From NCBI RefSeq assembly GCF_026625865.1, contig NZ_CP113067.1, positions 1,240,001-1,304,000 on the forward strand: a DNA stretch of 64,000 bases. The letters run 5' to 3'. Source of the DNA: Microbacterium sp. SL75 (GTDB lineage Bacteria > Actinomycetota > Actinomycetes > Actinomycetales > Microbacteriaceae). The notes beneath the pieces were generated by a model. That model searched no databases and had not been told where the DNA came from. It saw only the letters and a list, made by a program, of their open reading frames with translations. Below are positions 36,525 to 45,731 of this stretch, one piece after another (position 1 is the stretch's first letter; each line of letters starts with the position of its first letter). The translations under genes were made by a program, and so were the position numbers.

Positions 36525-38119
36525 GCAGCATCGGCCGAGCCAGCGTGCTCATCGGAGCCGGGACCATCGTGTCCCGCGTCAGTGGCGTGCTGCGCACGGT
36601 CGTGCTCGTCGCGGCCATCGGGTCGATCAGCAGCGCGGGTGACGCTTTCGCGGTCGCCAACCAGCTGCCGAACAACATCTACGCGATCATCTCGACCGGC
36701 CTGTTGACGGCCGTCGTCGTCCCGCAGATCGTCAAGGCCGCCGCGCACGCCGACGGGGGACAAGCCTTCATCTCGAAGCTGTTCACGCTCGGAACCGTCG
36801 GACTGCTGGGCGCCACCGCTCTCGCCATGATCGCGGCGCCTCTTCTGGTGCATGTCTACGCGGGCAAGTTCACCGACGACCAGCTGGCCCTCTCGACCGC
36901 TTTCGCCTACTGGTGTCTGCCGCAGATCTTCTTCTACGGCCTGTACGCACTGCTGGGGGAGATCCTCAACGCTCGCCGCGTCTTCGGCCCGTACACGTGG
37001 GCGCCGATCGTCAACAACATCGTCTCGATCGCCGGATTCGGAGCGTTCGTCCTGCTGTTCGGTGGGCCTCAAGAGAACGTAGACGCCTGGACGCCGTCGA
37101 TGATCGCCCTCCTCGCGGCCACCGCCACGGGCGGAATCGTCGTTCAAACGGCTGTCCTGATGTTCTTCTGGCGACGAGCGGGCCTGACGCTCCGACCCGA
37201 TTTCCGCTGGAAAGGTGTGGGGCTCCGGCACATCAGCCGGCTCGCCGGCTGGACATTCCTGATGGTCGTCGCCGGCCAGCTCGCGGGCATCGTGCAGTCC
37301 AATGTGCTCTCGGGTGCATCCGGCGACGACCCCGCCATCTTCGCCTCGCAGAACGCCTGGCTGCTGTTCATGCTGCCGTACTCGATCATCGTGCTCTCGA
37401 TCGGGACGCCCTACTTCACGCAGCTCAGCGAACACGCCGCCGCGGGACGAGACGACGAGGTACGGGCAGACATCACACGCAGTATCCGCACGCTCGGGTT
37501 CTTCATCGTGGCGGCCACCGCCGCCCTCGCCGTGGCCGCCGTTCCCGCGAGCCGGATCTTCACGAAGAGTCCCGAACAGGCCCTCGCCGCCGCACCCGTG
37601 CTCTGGTGCTTCCTGGTCTGCCTCGTGCCCCTCGCCGTGCTGTTCGTCGTACAGCGCACGTTCTACGCCTACAACGACACGCGCACCCCCTTCTTCTTCA
37701 CGCTGCTGCAGTGTGCGCTCGTCGCGGGCGGCGCCATCGCGGCAGGCGCGGTCATCGACCGGTCGGAGCTCGCCGCCGGGGTGGCCCTTACTCAGTCGTT
37801 CGCGAGCATCGTGCAGGTGATCGTGGCGACGTTCCTGCTGCGCCGTCGGCTTTCGGGAATCGGCACCGGTTCCTGGCTCCCGGCGCTCGGGCGTTTCGCC
37901 CTGGCCGCGATCCCCGCGGCGGCCGCCGGATGGGGAGCCCTGATCCTTCTGGGCGGACCCGAGGGATGGATGACGAGCAGCGTCCCGGCGGGAATCGCCG
38001 GTGCCGCGGTGCTGGGCATGGTCGTCCTCGCCGTGTACATCGGCATCCTGGCCCTCTTCCGCACCCCCGAACTCGCCCCGGCGCTCGCGCTCGGTCGGCG
38101 GTTCCTCCCCAAGCGCTAG
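36521..38119 (+). CDS. murJ: Lipid II flippase MurJ (MviN)
   Basis: A 532-residue polytopic membrane protein with about 14 helices that flips lipid II across the membrane for peptidoglycan synthesis. Landmarks are G-T-I-V-S-R-V-S-G-V-L-R near the N-terminus, D-A-F-A-V-A-N-Q-L-P-N (the D-x-F x(3) F-x-x-P/L-P-N family motif) and R-T-F-Y-A-Y-N-D-T-R-T-P in the C-terminal half. It lacks the C-terminal kinase-like and carbohydrate-binding extension of mycobacterial MviN. GTG start within the DUF6049 stop; trxB follows after 74 bp. Confidence 0.93.
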   Translation: MSSIGRASVLIGAGTIVSRVSGVLRTVVLVAAIGSISSAGDAFAVANQLPNNIYAIISTGLLTAVVVPQIVKAAAHADGGQAFISKLFTLGTVGLLGATALAMIAAPLLVHVYAGKFTDDQLALSTAFAYWCLPQIFFYGLYALLGEILNARRVFGPYTWAPIVNNIVSIAGFGAFVLLFGGPQENVDAWTPSMIALLAATATGGIVVQTAVLMFFWRRAGLTLRPDFRWKGVGLRHISRLAGWTFLMVVAGQLAGIVQSNVLSGASGDDPAIFASQNAWLLFMLPYSIIVLSIGTPYFTQLSEHAAAGRDDEVRADITRSIRTLGFFIVAATAALAVAAVPASRIFTKSPEQALAAAPVLWCFLVCLVPLAVLFVVQRTFYAYNDTRTPFFFTLLQCALVAGGAIAAGAVIDRSELAAGVALTQSFASIVQVIVATFLLRRRLSGIGTGSWLPALGRFALAAIPAAAAGWGALILLGGPEGWMTSSVPAGIAGAAVLGMVVLAVYIGILALFRTPELAPALALGRRFLPKR

Positions 38120-38193
38120 CCCCGGGGGCTGCGGAATACCCCGCGGCTACCATGGGTTTCATCCGACGGAATCAACGAGAGGAAGGCGCAAAC

Positions 38194-39180
38194 GTGCGTC
38201 ACGTCATCATCATCGGATCGGGCCCGGCCGGATACACGGCCGCCATCTACGCTGCCCGAGCCAACCTCGAGCCCCTCGTCGTCGCGAGTTCCGTCGAAGC
38301 CGGCGGCGATCTCATGAACACGACCGAGGTCGAGAACTTCCCCGGGTTCCCCGACGGCATCCAGGGTCCCGACCTCATGGCCAAGATGCAGGCGCAGGCC
38401 GACCGCTTCGGCGCCCAGGTCCTGTACGACGACGTCGTATCGCTCGAGCTCGACGGCCCAGTCAAGAAGATCACCCTCGGTAGCGGCAAGGTCGAAGAGG
38501 CCGTCTCTGTCATCTACGCCACCGGGTCGGCCTATCGCAAGCTCGGCCTCGAGGGCGAGGACCGCCTGTCCGGCCGCGGCGTCTCGTGGTGCGCCACCTG
38601 CGACGGCTTCTTCTTCCGTGACCGCACCATCGCCGTGGTCGGCGGTGGCGACTCCGCGATGGAAGAGGCCAACTTCCTGACGAAGTTCGCGTCGAAGGTC
38701 TACATCATCCACCGCAAGGACTCCCTCCGCGCCTCGAAGATCATGCAGGAGCGCGCGTTCGCAAACCCGAAGATCGAGTTCATCTGGAACAGCGCCGTCG
38801 ACGAGATCCTCGGCGACGAGGCCGTCAACGGCGTGCGCCTGCGCTCGACCGTCGACGACTCCACGCGCGAGCTGCCGCTGGACGGCCTGTTCGTCGCGAT
38901 CGGAAACGACCCCCGCACGCACCTCGTCCACGACAAGCTGCAGCTGACCGACCAGGGCACCATCTGGGTCGACGGCCGTTCGTCGCGCACGTCGGTCGAG
39001 GGTGTCTTCGCCGCCGGCGACGTCATCGACCCGACCTACCGTCAGGCCATCACGGCCGCGGGCAGTGGCACCGTCGCCGCACTCGACGTGGAGCACTTCC
39101 TCGCCGCGCGCGGTGAGGCCGGCGAGCCCGCCGTCGCCGAGAGCCCCATCGAGGGCCTCCCCGACGCCGCGGTCGTCTGA
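38194..39180 (+). CDS. trxB: Thioredoxin-disulfide reductase
   Basis: A 328-residue FAD enzyme that uses NADPH to reduce thioredoxin. The FAD loop is G-S-G-P-A-G-Y-T (8-15), the redox pair is C133/C136 in W-C-A-T-C-D-G, the NADPH loop is V-V-G-G-G-D-S-A, and the C-terminal FAD motif is G-V-F-A-A-G-D-V. GTG start with GAGGAAGG upstream. trxA follows after 62 bp, giving the usual cytosolic thiol-repair pair. Confidence 0.96.
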   Translation: MRHVIIIGSGPAGYTAAIYAARANLEPLVVASSVEAGGDLMNTTEVENFPGFPDGIQGPDLMAKMQAQADRFGAQVLYDDVVSLELDGPVKKITLGSGKVEEAVSVIYATGSAYRKLGLEGEDRLSGRGVSWCATCDGFFFRDRTIAVVGGGDSAMEEANFLTKFASKVYIIHRKDSLRASKIMQERAFANPKIEFIWNSAVDEILGDEAVNGVRLRSTVDDSTRELPLDGLFVAIGNDPRTHLVHDKLQLTDQGTIWVDGRSSRTSVEGVFAAGDVIDPTYRQAITAAGSGTVAALDVEHFLAARGEAGEPAVAESPIEGLPDAAVV

Positions 39181-39242
39181 GGAACAAAACCAAGCTCACC
39201 GGCGTTTTCACCAACTGACGCTTTCATCTAAGGAGAAATGCA

Positions 39243-39566
39243 ATGACTGCCAAGGCGACGACCTCCGCAACGTTCGAGCAGGACGTCCTGCAGGCCGACG
39301 GACCCGTTCTCGTGGACTTCTGGGCCGAGTGGTGCGGACCGTGTCGCATGGTCGCCCCCGTGCTCGACGAGATCCAGAACGAGAACGCGGGCAAGATCAC
39401 CGTTCTCAAGCTCAACGTCGATGAGAACCCCGACCTCGCGATGAAGTACCAGATCACCTCGATCCCCGCGATGAAGGTCTTCCAGGGCGGCGAGGTCAAG
39501 ACGACCATCATCGGTGCGAAGCCCAAGTACGCGCTCGAGCAGGATCTCGCCGCCTTCCTCGGCTGA
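39243..39566 (+). CDS. trxA: Thioredoxin
   Basis: A 107-residue thioredoxin with the active-site W-C-G-P-C (C31, C34), the cis-proline loop S-I-P-A-M-K and the usual N-terminal D-F-W-A-E-W strand. It has a strong ribosome site (AAGGAG) and is followed by a 15-bp hairpin, so it closes the trxB-trxA transcript. Confidence 0.97.
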   Translation: MTAKATTSATFEQDVLQADGPVLVDFWAEWCGPCRMVAPVLDEIQNENAGKITVLKLNVDENPDLAMKYQITSIPAMKVFQGGEVKTTIIGAKPKYALEQDLAAFLG

Positions 39567-39579
39567 GATCTCTCGTTTG

Positions 39580-39613
39580 AACGTCCCCGGCGCCTTCTGG
39601 TGCCGGGGACGTT
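39580..39613 (+). terminator. Terminator after trxA
   Basis: A 15-bp GC-rich stem (39580-39594 with 39599-39613, one G-T pair, loop TTCT) follows the trxA stop by 13 bp and ends in GTTTGCG, a short T-run. The 220 bp after it, up to the next leftward gene, hold nothing I recognise. Confidence 0.8.
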
Positions 39614-39834
39614 TGCGTTACGGGTACAGGGTTGTCGAAGAAGGGCCCGGGGGGCGCCGGAACACCTCTAGCAGCGGCACCGAGCGTTCAGACGGCGAGA
39701 CACGACACTCTCACCGTTGCGGGTCACCGCGCGATCACCCTCGGACGAGATCGGATGCCAGGACTCCTGGAAGTGCGGAGCACGTCCTCGTGGGTCAGAT
39801 GATGGGTGCGGTCCCCACGGGCGCCTGAGGCCCC

Positions 39835-40182
39835 TCAGGAGGCGTCGAGACGGGCGCTGGCATCCCAGCGCCGGTGCGGCTCTTCATCGCCCAGGATGCG
39901 CCACACAGCCTTCGTGAGTGCGGGGTAGTCGAGAGCGATCTGCCGGAGCACACGGTAGTTGCGTGCGCGGGTGGGTCGGACGCCGCCGTTCTCCGAGATG
40001 TTGTCAGCCCGCAGAATGAGCACGACCAGCTCGTCGACACTCGGTAGGTCTTCCATGAAGTCCCACGGGTCTTCACCCCCGCGCAGGCGCTCGTGGATCA
40101 AAACCGCGAGTTCGTCGGAGGCCTCCGCGCGCAGAAGCTCGAGGCTAGCGCGACGGCGCGGGTTGTCGTCGTTCGCTGTCAC
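39835..40182 (-). CDS. Small hypothetical protein of the parAB region
   Basis: A 115-residue cytosolic protein starting at GTG 40182 (V-T-A-N-D-D-N-P-R-R-R), the first start after a low-quality stretch. The body (E-L-A-V-L-I-H-E-R-L-R-G-G-E-D-P-W-D-F, then N-Y-R-V-L-R-Q-I-A-L-D-Y-P-A-L-T-K) is well-formed and helical. Homologues are common between trxA and parB in Microbacteriaceae and are sometimes mislabelled tryptophan synthase alpha chain, which it is not: no TIM-barrel is present. Function unknown. Confidence 0.65.
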   Translation of the reverse strand: MTANDDNPRRRASLELLRAEASDELAVLIHERLRGGEDPWDFMEDLPSVDELVVLILRADNISENGGVRPTRARNYRVLRQIALDYPALTKAVWRILGDEEPHRRWDASARLDAS

Positions 40183-40262
40183 CGTTCCAGCGTACGTCGG
40201 GCCGCTGACATCGGGCCTCGGAACCCGTTCGCTGACCGCGAGAGAAGCACCCGAGCGAGCGC

Positions 40263-41234
40263 TCAGCCCGTGTAGCCCTCTTCGCCCCACGTGGAGAGAA
40301 TGCGATTGAGGTCTTGAATGCTTGCAAAATCAATGCTGATCTGGCCTTTTTTTGCACTCAGCGAGACCCGCACCTTGGTATCGAAGCGATCACCGAGCCT
40401 GTCGGCGATGGCGTCCAGACCCAGTTGCTGCGACCCGGCCCGGGGCTTCTGGCGCACGGGTGCAACGCCGGGCATCTTGGCCGCAGCTTCGGCCGCCCGC
40501 ACCGAGAGATCCTCGTTGACGATCTTGTCGGCGAGCTTCTGCATTTCTTTGGGGTCATCCAGCGAAAGGATGGCACGAGCGTGCCCAGCGCTCAGGACAC
40601 CCGCAGCGACGCGTTGCTGCACGGGCACCGGCAGCTTCAGCAGACGGATGGTATTGCTGATCTGCGGGCGGGAGCGACCGATTCGCGTCGCGAGCTCCTC
40701 CTGCGTGATGCCGAAGTCCTCCAGCAACTGCTGGTAGGCGGAAGCTTCTTCCAGCGGATTGAGCTGCGACCGGTGGAGGTTCTCCAAGAGGGCATCGCGG
40801 AGGAGGTACTCATCCTCGGTCTCGCGCACCACAGCCGGGATCGTCTCGAGCCCCGCCTCGCGAGACGCTCGAGTACGGCGCTCACCCATGATGAGCTCGT
40901 AGGTGCCGTCGCCCTTGTCCCGCACGACAACGGGCTGCAGAACTCCGAACTCACGGACGGAGTGGATGAGCTCCGCCAGATCGTCGGCGTCGAAGTGCGT
41001 ACGTGGTTGGCGCGGGTTGGGAACGATCGACTTCGGGTCGATGTGGACGAGGCGCGCACCGGGCACCGTGACGAGGGACGAGTCGGACGTCTGATCGCCG
41101 ACGGTCTCAACGGTGGCGTCCTTGCCCTTGACGTTCCCGTCGGGGAAGAACACATCGACGGGACGCGCCTCCGACGGCTCCATGGTGGGGATGAGGGCGC
41201 CGATACCGCGGCCCAGACCGGTCCTCTTGGCCAT
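40263..41234 (-). CDS. parB: Chromosome partitioning protein ParB
   Basis: A 323-residue CTP-dependent DNA clamp that loads at parS and spreads to organise the origin region. The N-terminal CTP-binding box is G-E-R-R-T-R-A (M-G-E-R-R) with V-V-R-D-K-G-D-G-T-Y before it; the helix-turn-helix is I-T-Q-E-E-L-A-T-R-I-G-R-S-R-P-Q-I-S-N; the C-terminal dimerisation part ends in G-Q-I-S-I-D-F. The stop of parA overlaps the parB start by one base (TGATG). Six parS sites lie just upstream of parA. Confidence 0.96.
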   Translation of the reverse strand: MAKRTGLGRGIGALIPTMEPSEARPVDVFFPDGNVKGKDATVETVGDQTSDSSLVTVPGARLVHIDPKSIVPNPRQPRTHFDADDLAELIHSVREFGVLQPVVVRDKGDGTYELIMGERRTRASREAGLETIPAVVRETEDEYLLRDALLENLHRSQLNPLEEASAYQQLLEDFGITQEELATRIGRSRPQISNTIRLLKLPVPVQQRVAAGVLSAGHARAILSLDDPKEMQKLADKIVNEDLSVRAAEAAAKMPGVAPVRQKPRAGSQQLGLDAIADRLGDRFDTKVRVSLSAKKGQISIDFASIQDLNRILSTWGEEGYTG

Positions 41235-42151
41235 CAGGAACCCTTCTTCGTGGTGTCGCGAGCGACGATCTCCACCGCGGCCTCGCGGTAGGCAATGGCG
41301 CCCGCTGACTGGCCATCGTACGCGATGACGGTCTGTCCGAAACTCGGAGCCTCTGAGACGCGTACCGAGCGGGGGATGACGGTGTTCAAGACTTCGTCCG
41401 TGAAGTGCGAGCGGACTTCTTCGGCGACCTGTTGCGCCAACCGGGTTCGTCCGTCGTACATCGTCAACAGAATGGTCGAGACATGTAAGCCCGGGTTCAG
41501 ATGCTTCTGGATCATCTGCACGCTACCGAGTAGCTGACTGAGTCCCTCGAGCGCGTAGTACTCGCACTGGATGGGAATCAGAACCTCGTCGGCGGCCGTG
41601 AAAGCGTTGATGGTCAGGAGCCCGAGAGATGGGGGGCAATCGATGATCACGAAGTCGAGACGATTTTCATCGCGATCGAGGTAATCACGTAGTGCTCCGC
41701 GGAGGCGATGCTCTCGCGCGACCTGCGACACGAGCTCGATCTCGGCGCCGGCGAGGTGGATCGTGCTGGGTGCGCACAAGAGGTTGGGGGACTCCGGGCT
41801 GGTCTGAATGATGTCCGCGAGAGGGAACTCATCTATGAGCACGTCGTACACGCTCGGAGTATCGGCACTATGCGCAACGCCGAGTGCCGTCGACGCGTTG
41901 CCCTGGGGATCGAGGTCGACGACCAGAACACGAGCTCCGACCGACACCAGCGCCGCCGCGATGTTAACAGCCGTCGTGGTCTTACCGACCCCGCCCTTCT
42001 GATTCGACACCGTGAACACACGCGTACGACCCGACAGCTCAACGGACGTCTCTTCGAGAGTCCGTCGACGGGCGGAGAGATTCGCGATCTCTCGTGCGAT
42101 CGGAGAGTCGTCGAACGAAGACGACGCGGGCGCCTCATCGGACTGTTTCAC
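41234..42151 (-). CDS. parA: Chromosome partitioning ATPase ParA
   Basis: A 305-residue Walker-type ATPase that moves ParB-parS complexes. The deviant Walker A is K-G-G-V-G-K-T-T (52-59), Walker A' D-L-D-P-Q-G-N-A-S and Walker B V-I-I-D-C-P-P-S-L-G are all present. The ~40-residue N-terminal tail precedes the core. The GTG start codon lies inside a parS site (42144-42159), so ParB binding could repress its own operon. No ATG alternative is nearby before the core. Confidence 0.95.
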   Translation of the reverse strand: MKQSDEAPASSSFDDSPIAREIANLSARRRTLEETSVELSGRTRVFTVSNQKGGVGKTTTAVNIAAALVSVGARVLVVDLDPQGNASTALGVAHSADTPSVYDVLIDEFPLADIIQTSPESPNLLCAPSTIHLAGAEIELVSQVAREHRLRGALRDYLDRDENRLDFVIIDCPPSLGLLTINAFTAADEVLIPIQCEYYALEGLSQLLGSVQMIQKHLNPGLHVSTILLTMYDGRTRLAQQVAEEVRSHFTDEVLNTVIPRSVRVSEAPSFGQTVIAYDGQSAGAIAYREAAVEIVARDTTKKGS

Positions 42152-42159
42152 GTGAAACG
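42144..42159. promoter_or_regulatory. parS site 1 (overlaps parA start)
   Basis: TGTTTCACGTGAAACG, one mismatch at the last base from the consensus. It contains the parA GTG codon. Confidence 0.9.
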
Positions 42160-42357
42160 CACCTCTCCGTCAGCAACTCGCCCAGTCTACCCGCGCGCCC
42201 GGTGTGTGATGGCAGGCGCGGGGACTAGAGATCCCGGACTCTTCACCGCTACACGTCCGCCCATCAGTCCCGGGGTCCTCGTCTCGCGAGCTCATGAGGG
42301 TCACTCGGGTGCACGGCATCCGTTCTTCGCGCGATTTCCTGCCGCACGGTGTCGTCA

Positions 42358-42373
42358 TGTTTCACGTGAAACA
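42358..42373. promoter_or_regulatory. parS site 2, perfect
   Basis: TGTTTCACGTGAAACA, the perfect 16-bp consensus palindrome, about 200 bp upstream of parA. Confidence 0.95.
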
Positions 42374-42529
42374 CTGGGTCCGGCTTGCTTCTCCATCGTT
42401 TCCCGCCATCCGCGACCGTGACGAGAATCGTCGGGGGGGGCCGTCCAGGCTTCTGCCGACGCGAGCTCCGTGCTGGGTCAGCTGGCTACGCTTCAGCCGG
42501 CTACGTTCAACCGTCGGGGCTAGCGATTG

Positions 42530-42545
42530 TGTTTCACGTGAAACC
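42530..42545. promoter_or_regulatory. parS site 3
   Basis: TGTTTCACGTGAAACC, last base differs from consensus; 172 bp from site 2. Confidence 0.9.
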
Positions 42546-43709
42546 CGCCAGCGAAGGTGCGAGCGGGCTCAGCGCGTGTCCACACCTCAGGGACGCGACC
42601 CCGGAAGGTTCGCCGCGCACCAACGTCACACCGAGACAAAGTCGGATCGTTCAGTGGTGGCGCGCTCACGGTCGCTTCAAGATGCGAGGTAGTGCGTCTT
42701 AGCGCGATCCCACGAGCCGGTGGCCGGAGGGTCTGCATGACTGCGCAGCTCGCGCGCGCACCCCTCAGCTAAAGCGCGCTGTGAGATCAGGGACCAGTCC
42801 CAGCGCTGCATTGGATCGACTGGGGACCGAGTTGGCACGGGCGTAGGCGAGCGAGACAGGGAGGCGATACCTCTTCGTCAGTGATTGATTGTTTTGCCGC
42901 ACTCGCCCACTCCCGCTCACCGGTCGCGCCAACCCGCGGCGAGCGAGTGACCAACCGTCCGCGCCCAGCTGTTCACTCCACACATGCGCGCTCGGCTCAC
43001 CCATCAACCCTCGGTGCGCAGGGGAGGACGCAGCGACGCCCACCCTTCTGTAACGGCCCCGCGGTCGGAACTGTGACGCTGGACCCCCAAAGCAAAGTCA
43101 GACTCGCAGCGGTTGCCGGGTCAGGTTCTGCGTGCCAGCGAGATCGTGGCTGGGAGCGCGTCCCTTTGGCGGCGGCGCAGGAGCGACAGCCGGGGTAGCC
43201 ACACGGAAATCTCGCGTCGTCACCAGCGCATGCCGGCAGTCCACTCACACGTCTATTCTCGCGGTGATTCCCGGCAATACGCCCACCCGCCTTTGCCAAC
43301 GGGGCCTTGCGCGAGAATGCAAGCGCCCCACCTACGGAACACCCCGTCAGAACGTGCATACCTTTGCCGACTGTCTGGCCATCCGACCGCTCACGGGCGC
43401 CTGCAGGGGAGTGCCACAGCCGTCCCCGATCGATAACCGGACGCCATCCCTCCAAGGGCAACCGAGCAGCATGTCGAACTCGTCTCACCACCGCGCAGCT
43501 CGTTCGATGTGATCGCTTGCAGCAGCCTCGGCATCTTCTTTCTGCCCCGTGACGCGTCTCTCCTGAGCCAGCACGAGCGGCAGCTCTCGGAACGGAATCC
43601 GATGGCGCTCGAGCCTCCCTAACATCAGCTCCGCGCACTAACCCCACGCGCGTCACGGCACACGCTGGGGTCCTCGGTTTCACGAGCCCACTGCGCTGGT
43701 CACATGGCC

Positions 43710-43725
43710 TGTTTCACGTGAAACA
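43710..43725. promoter_or_regulatory. parS site 4, perfect
   Basis: TGTTTCACGTGAAACA, perfect palindrome, 1.2 kb from site 3. Confidence 0.95.
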
Positions 43726-43914
43726 TCTCCGATGAGTTGTGGCACGGTGAACTAGGCGACAACCTGGCGGGGGAGGGGCGACGGGCCACCGCCCGTAGCG
43801 TTGCAATGCACCGTCGGTGACACTGCTCGCGATCACAGGTCTCCTTCCTCACCGTGACTCGACCCCACGAACGAGGCACTCCAGATTCCCGCTACCCAGG
43901 TACGGCGCTGCCAA

Positions 43915-43930
43915 TGTTTCACGTGAAACG
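43915..43930. promoter_or_regulatory. parS site 5
   Basis: TGTTTCACGTGAAACG, last base differs from consensus; 205 bp from site 4. Confidence 0.9.
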
Positions 43931-44123
43931 GCGCGAGGGGGCGGGGCTGCCTGATCAGCTCTTCCCCTTGCAGTCAGTACAGAAAGTCGATGTAAAAGCC
44001 AAGCACCGGAACGGATTGAGCGAACGGTCAGGGATGGCGCAGAACCTTCCTTCGGCCAAACTTCAAAGACGGACAACCCCGCCATCTACATTTCACCTCT
44101 CAAATCCAATCAACTTCAGCTGA

Positions 44124-44139
44124 CGTTTCACGTGAAACA
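44124..44139. promoter_or_regulatory. parS site 6
   Basis: CGTTTCACGTGAAACA, first base differs from consensus; 209 bp from site 5. Confidence 0.9.
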
Positions 44140-44833
44140 CCTTGCGCGCCTCAAGCACCCCGACGGTCTCCCGGATACGTCGGGCCAGATCATCGCGCGC
44201 CAGTGACCCTGCACCACACATGGCGGCACCTCGCCACTTCCGCAGTGCTACCACCTAGCGGCCACTGCCATACGTACGAACCACTTAACGTGACACCAAA
44301 CGACACCGGAGCATCGGAAAGTCCGACCGACCGCGGGCCGGGGGGGAGCCCGCTTCGCCGCAGTATCGCAATCCCCGCCGTCGACCACCGATAGCCTCCG
44401 AGTCCGAGCCAGGCTGCTGCTACCGGGGGGGGAGACTCGCCTGCCCCATACGAATCGTCGCCAAACCGGTCAATGGCCCGTTCCCTCACCCACGGAGATG
44501 CTTGAGCCGATCTACCCGAGTGGGTCTAATGGCCCAGCGACTCACTCCGAGGACGCGCGACGGGTCGCCGCGCCTCATGCCAATCGCGCGCCTGCGCCTC
44601 GCTCCCGAAGTCGCTGCCGGCTGCGAACGATTTGCGGCGCCGCGAAGAGGCCGCCACGCACAATGGCACACAGATCGCCGTGGCGTGGTGGCCGCTCTCT
44701 CCGCGACGGCGGCAGAGGAACCGGTTGACGACTAGGGCGTGTCTAATACACGTTCCGCGGTGCGGCATCGGGTGGGCGCCTCCGCGCGATCACGCTCTGC
44801 CAGGGTCTGGTTGCTTCCACTATGGTCGTGGGC

Positions 44834-45208
44834 ATGACCAGGGTTCACGTACGAGCGACGTACGTTGAGATCCCGGCAGAGGATTTGGAACGTGCGGAAC
44901 GCTTCTACCGCGGTCTCTTCGGTGCCTCGGTGCGGCGGACGGTCCTTGACGGTCATCAGTGTTGCATCCTCGATGACGATTCGGACGCAGCGGGCGCGGT
45001 TATCGCTTTGATGCAGGGCGAATCGTACGTTCCATCCATCGATGGCACTCGCGTCTACGTGTCGGTGGACGACGTCGAAGCAGTGGTAGCGAGGGCGCAA
45101 AAGCTCGGTGGATCGGTGCTGTACCCCGTTACAGAAGTCGCCGACGGCCTAATTGTTGCAGAGCTGGCTGACAGCGAGGGTAACCGGATCGCCCTCAGCA
45201 ACCAGTAG
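44834..45208 (+). CDS. VOC (glyoxalase/bleomycin-resistance) family protein
   Basis: A 124-residue protein with the vicinal-oxygen-chelate fold: A-T-Y-V-E-I-P-A-E-D-L-E-R-A-E-R-F-Y-R-G-L-F at the start and D-S-E-G-N-R-I-A-L-S at the end, the standard VOC opening and closing motifs. The metal ligand E of the last strand is replaced here by N-R-I-A-L, so metal binding is uncertain. An ATG at 44822 would add four residues. It stands alone between the parS region and an IS5 fragment, so it may be an acquired gene. Confidence 0.8.
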   Translation: MTRVHVRATYVEIPAEDLERAERFYRGLFGASVRRTVLDGHQCCILDDDSDAAGAVIALMQGESYVPSIDGTRVYVSVDDVEAVVARAQKLGGSVLYPVTEVADGLIVAELADSEGNRIALSNQ

Positions 45209-45298
45209 TGGCGGGCGTGACGTGTCGCTGACGGGGCGAGCCCACCGCGATCCGTTGGGGATGTCTGAGACGCTCGGCTGATATCGCGGACTCACGTG

Positions 45299-45463
45299 CT
45301 TTCGGATGCTCTGTGGTCGTCGATTGAGGACATGCTTCCCCGTCCCACCGGTCGGCCGGGGCGGAAGTTCTCCGACGCGAGGCTGATGGTCGAGGCGATC
45401 ATCTACCGTTACCGGTGCGGGATCGCCTGGCGGGACCTATCGCAACTGTTCGTCCTATGGCAG
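45299..45463 (+). pseudogene. IS5-family transposase N-terminal fragment
   Basis: The frame reads L-S-D-A-L-W-S-S-I-E-D-M-L-P-R-P-T-G-R-P-G-R and R-C-G-I-A-W-R-D-L, the N-terminal DUF4096-type region of IS5/IS427-group transposases. After L-W-Q the frame loses similarity and no DDE catalytic region follows. Only about 55 codons remain. No inverted repeats are evident. The rest of the gap up to rsmG (45464-45731) shows nothing else. Confidence 0.75.
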
Positions 45464-45731
45464 AGGTGTGAACCTGGCATTATCGGACGGCTGTCACCGG
45501 AACCTGGGACACCGATAAAACGAGAACACCGCGGAACCCCAGGCGATCCGCGAGCAAGACTTCGACCGTCATTCACCTGCGTCTACTCGTGGCGCGAACG
45601 CACACGACACGGACGAGACAGCCGGCTGAAGTCAGGCCGCCGGTGAGGCGAGAGGGCAAGTATCCATAGGAATTACATAGGAAACAGCATGAGCCGATGC
45701 CGCTCGCTGAGGTGAATGGCGAACTGGAAGG

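Larger units (their letters stand above)
42160..44821. other. Gene-poor origin-proximal region with parS cluster
   Basis: About 2.7 kb without a convincing gene on either strand. All open frames here are short, have Arg/Ser/Pro-heavy low-complexity translations and no plausible ribosome site. The stretch holds five parS sites (42358, 42530, 43710, 43915, 44124), with a sixth overlapping the parA start. It is poorer in G and C in places than the core genes. Nothing resembling an RNA gene is recognisable. The sequence looks like unconstrained DNA that serves as a ParB loading zone. Confidence 0.7.

Noticed and set aside
39835..40182. Tryptophan synthase alpha chain
   Set aside because: Related proteins have carried this label, but 115 residues with no barrel strands or catalytic Glu/Asp cannot be TrpA.
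42997..43683. Minus-strand open frame of 228 codons in the parS zone
   Set aside because: Arg/Ala/Gly-rich low-complexity translation, no ribosome site, no recognisable domain.
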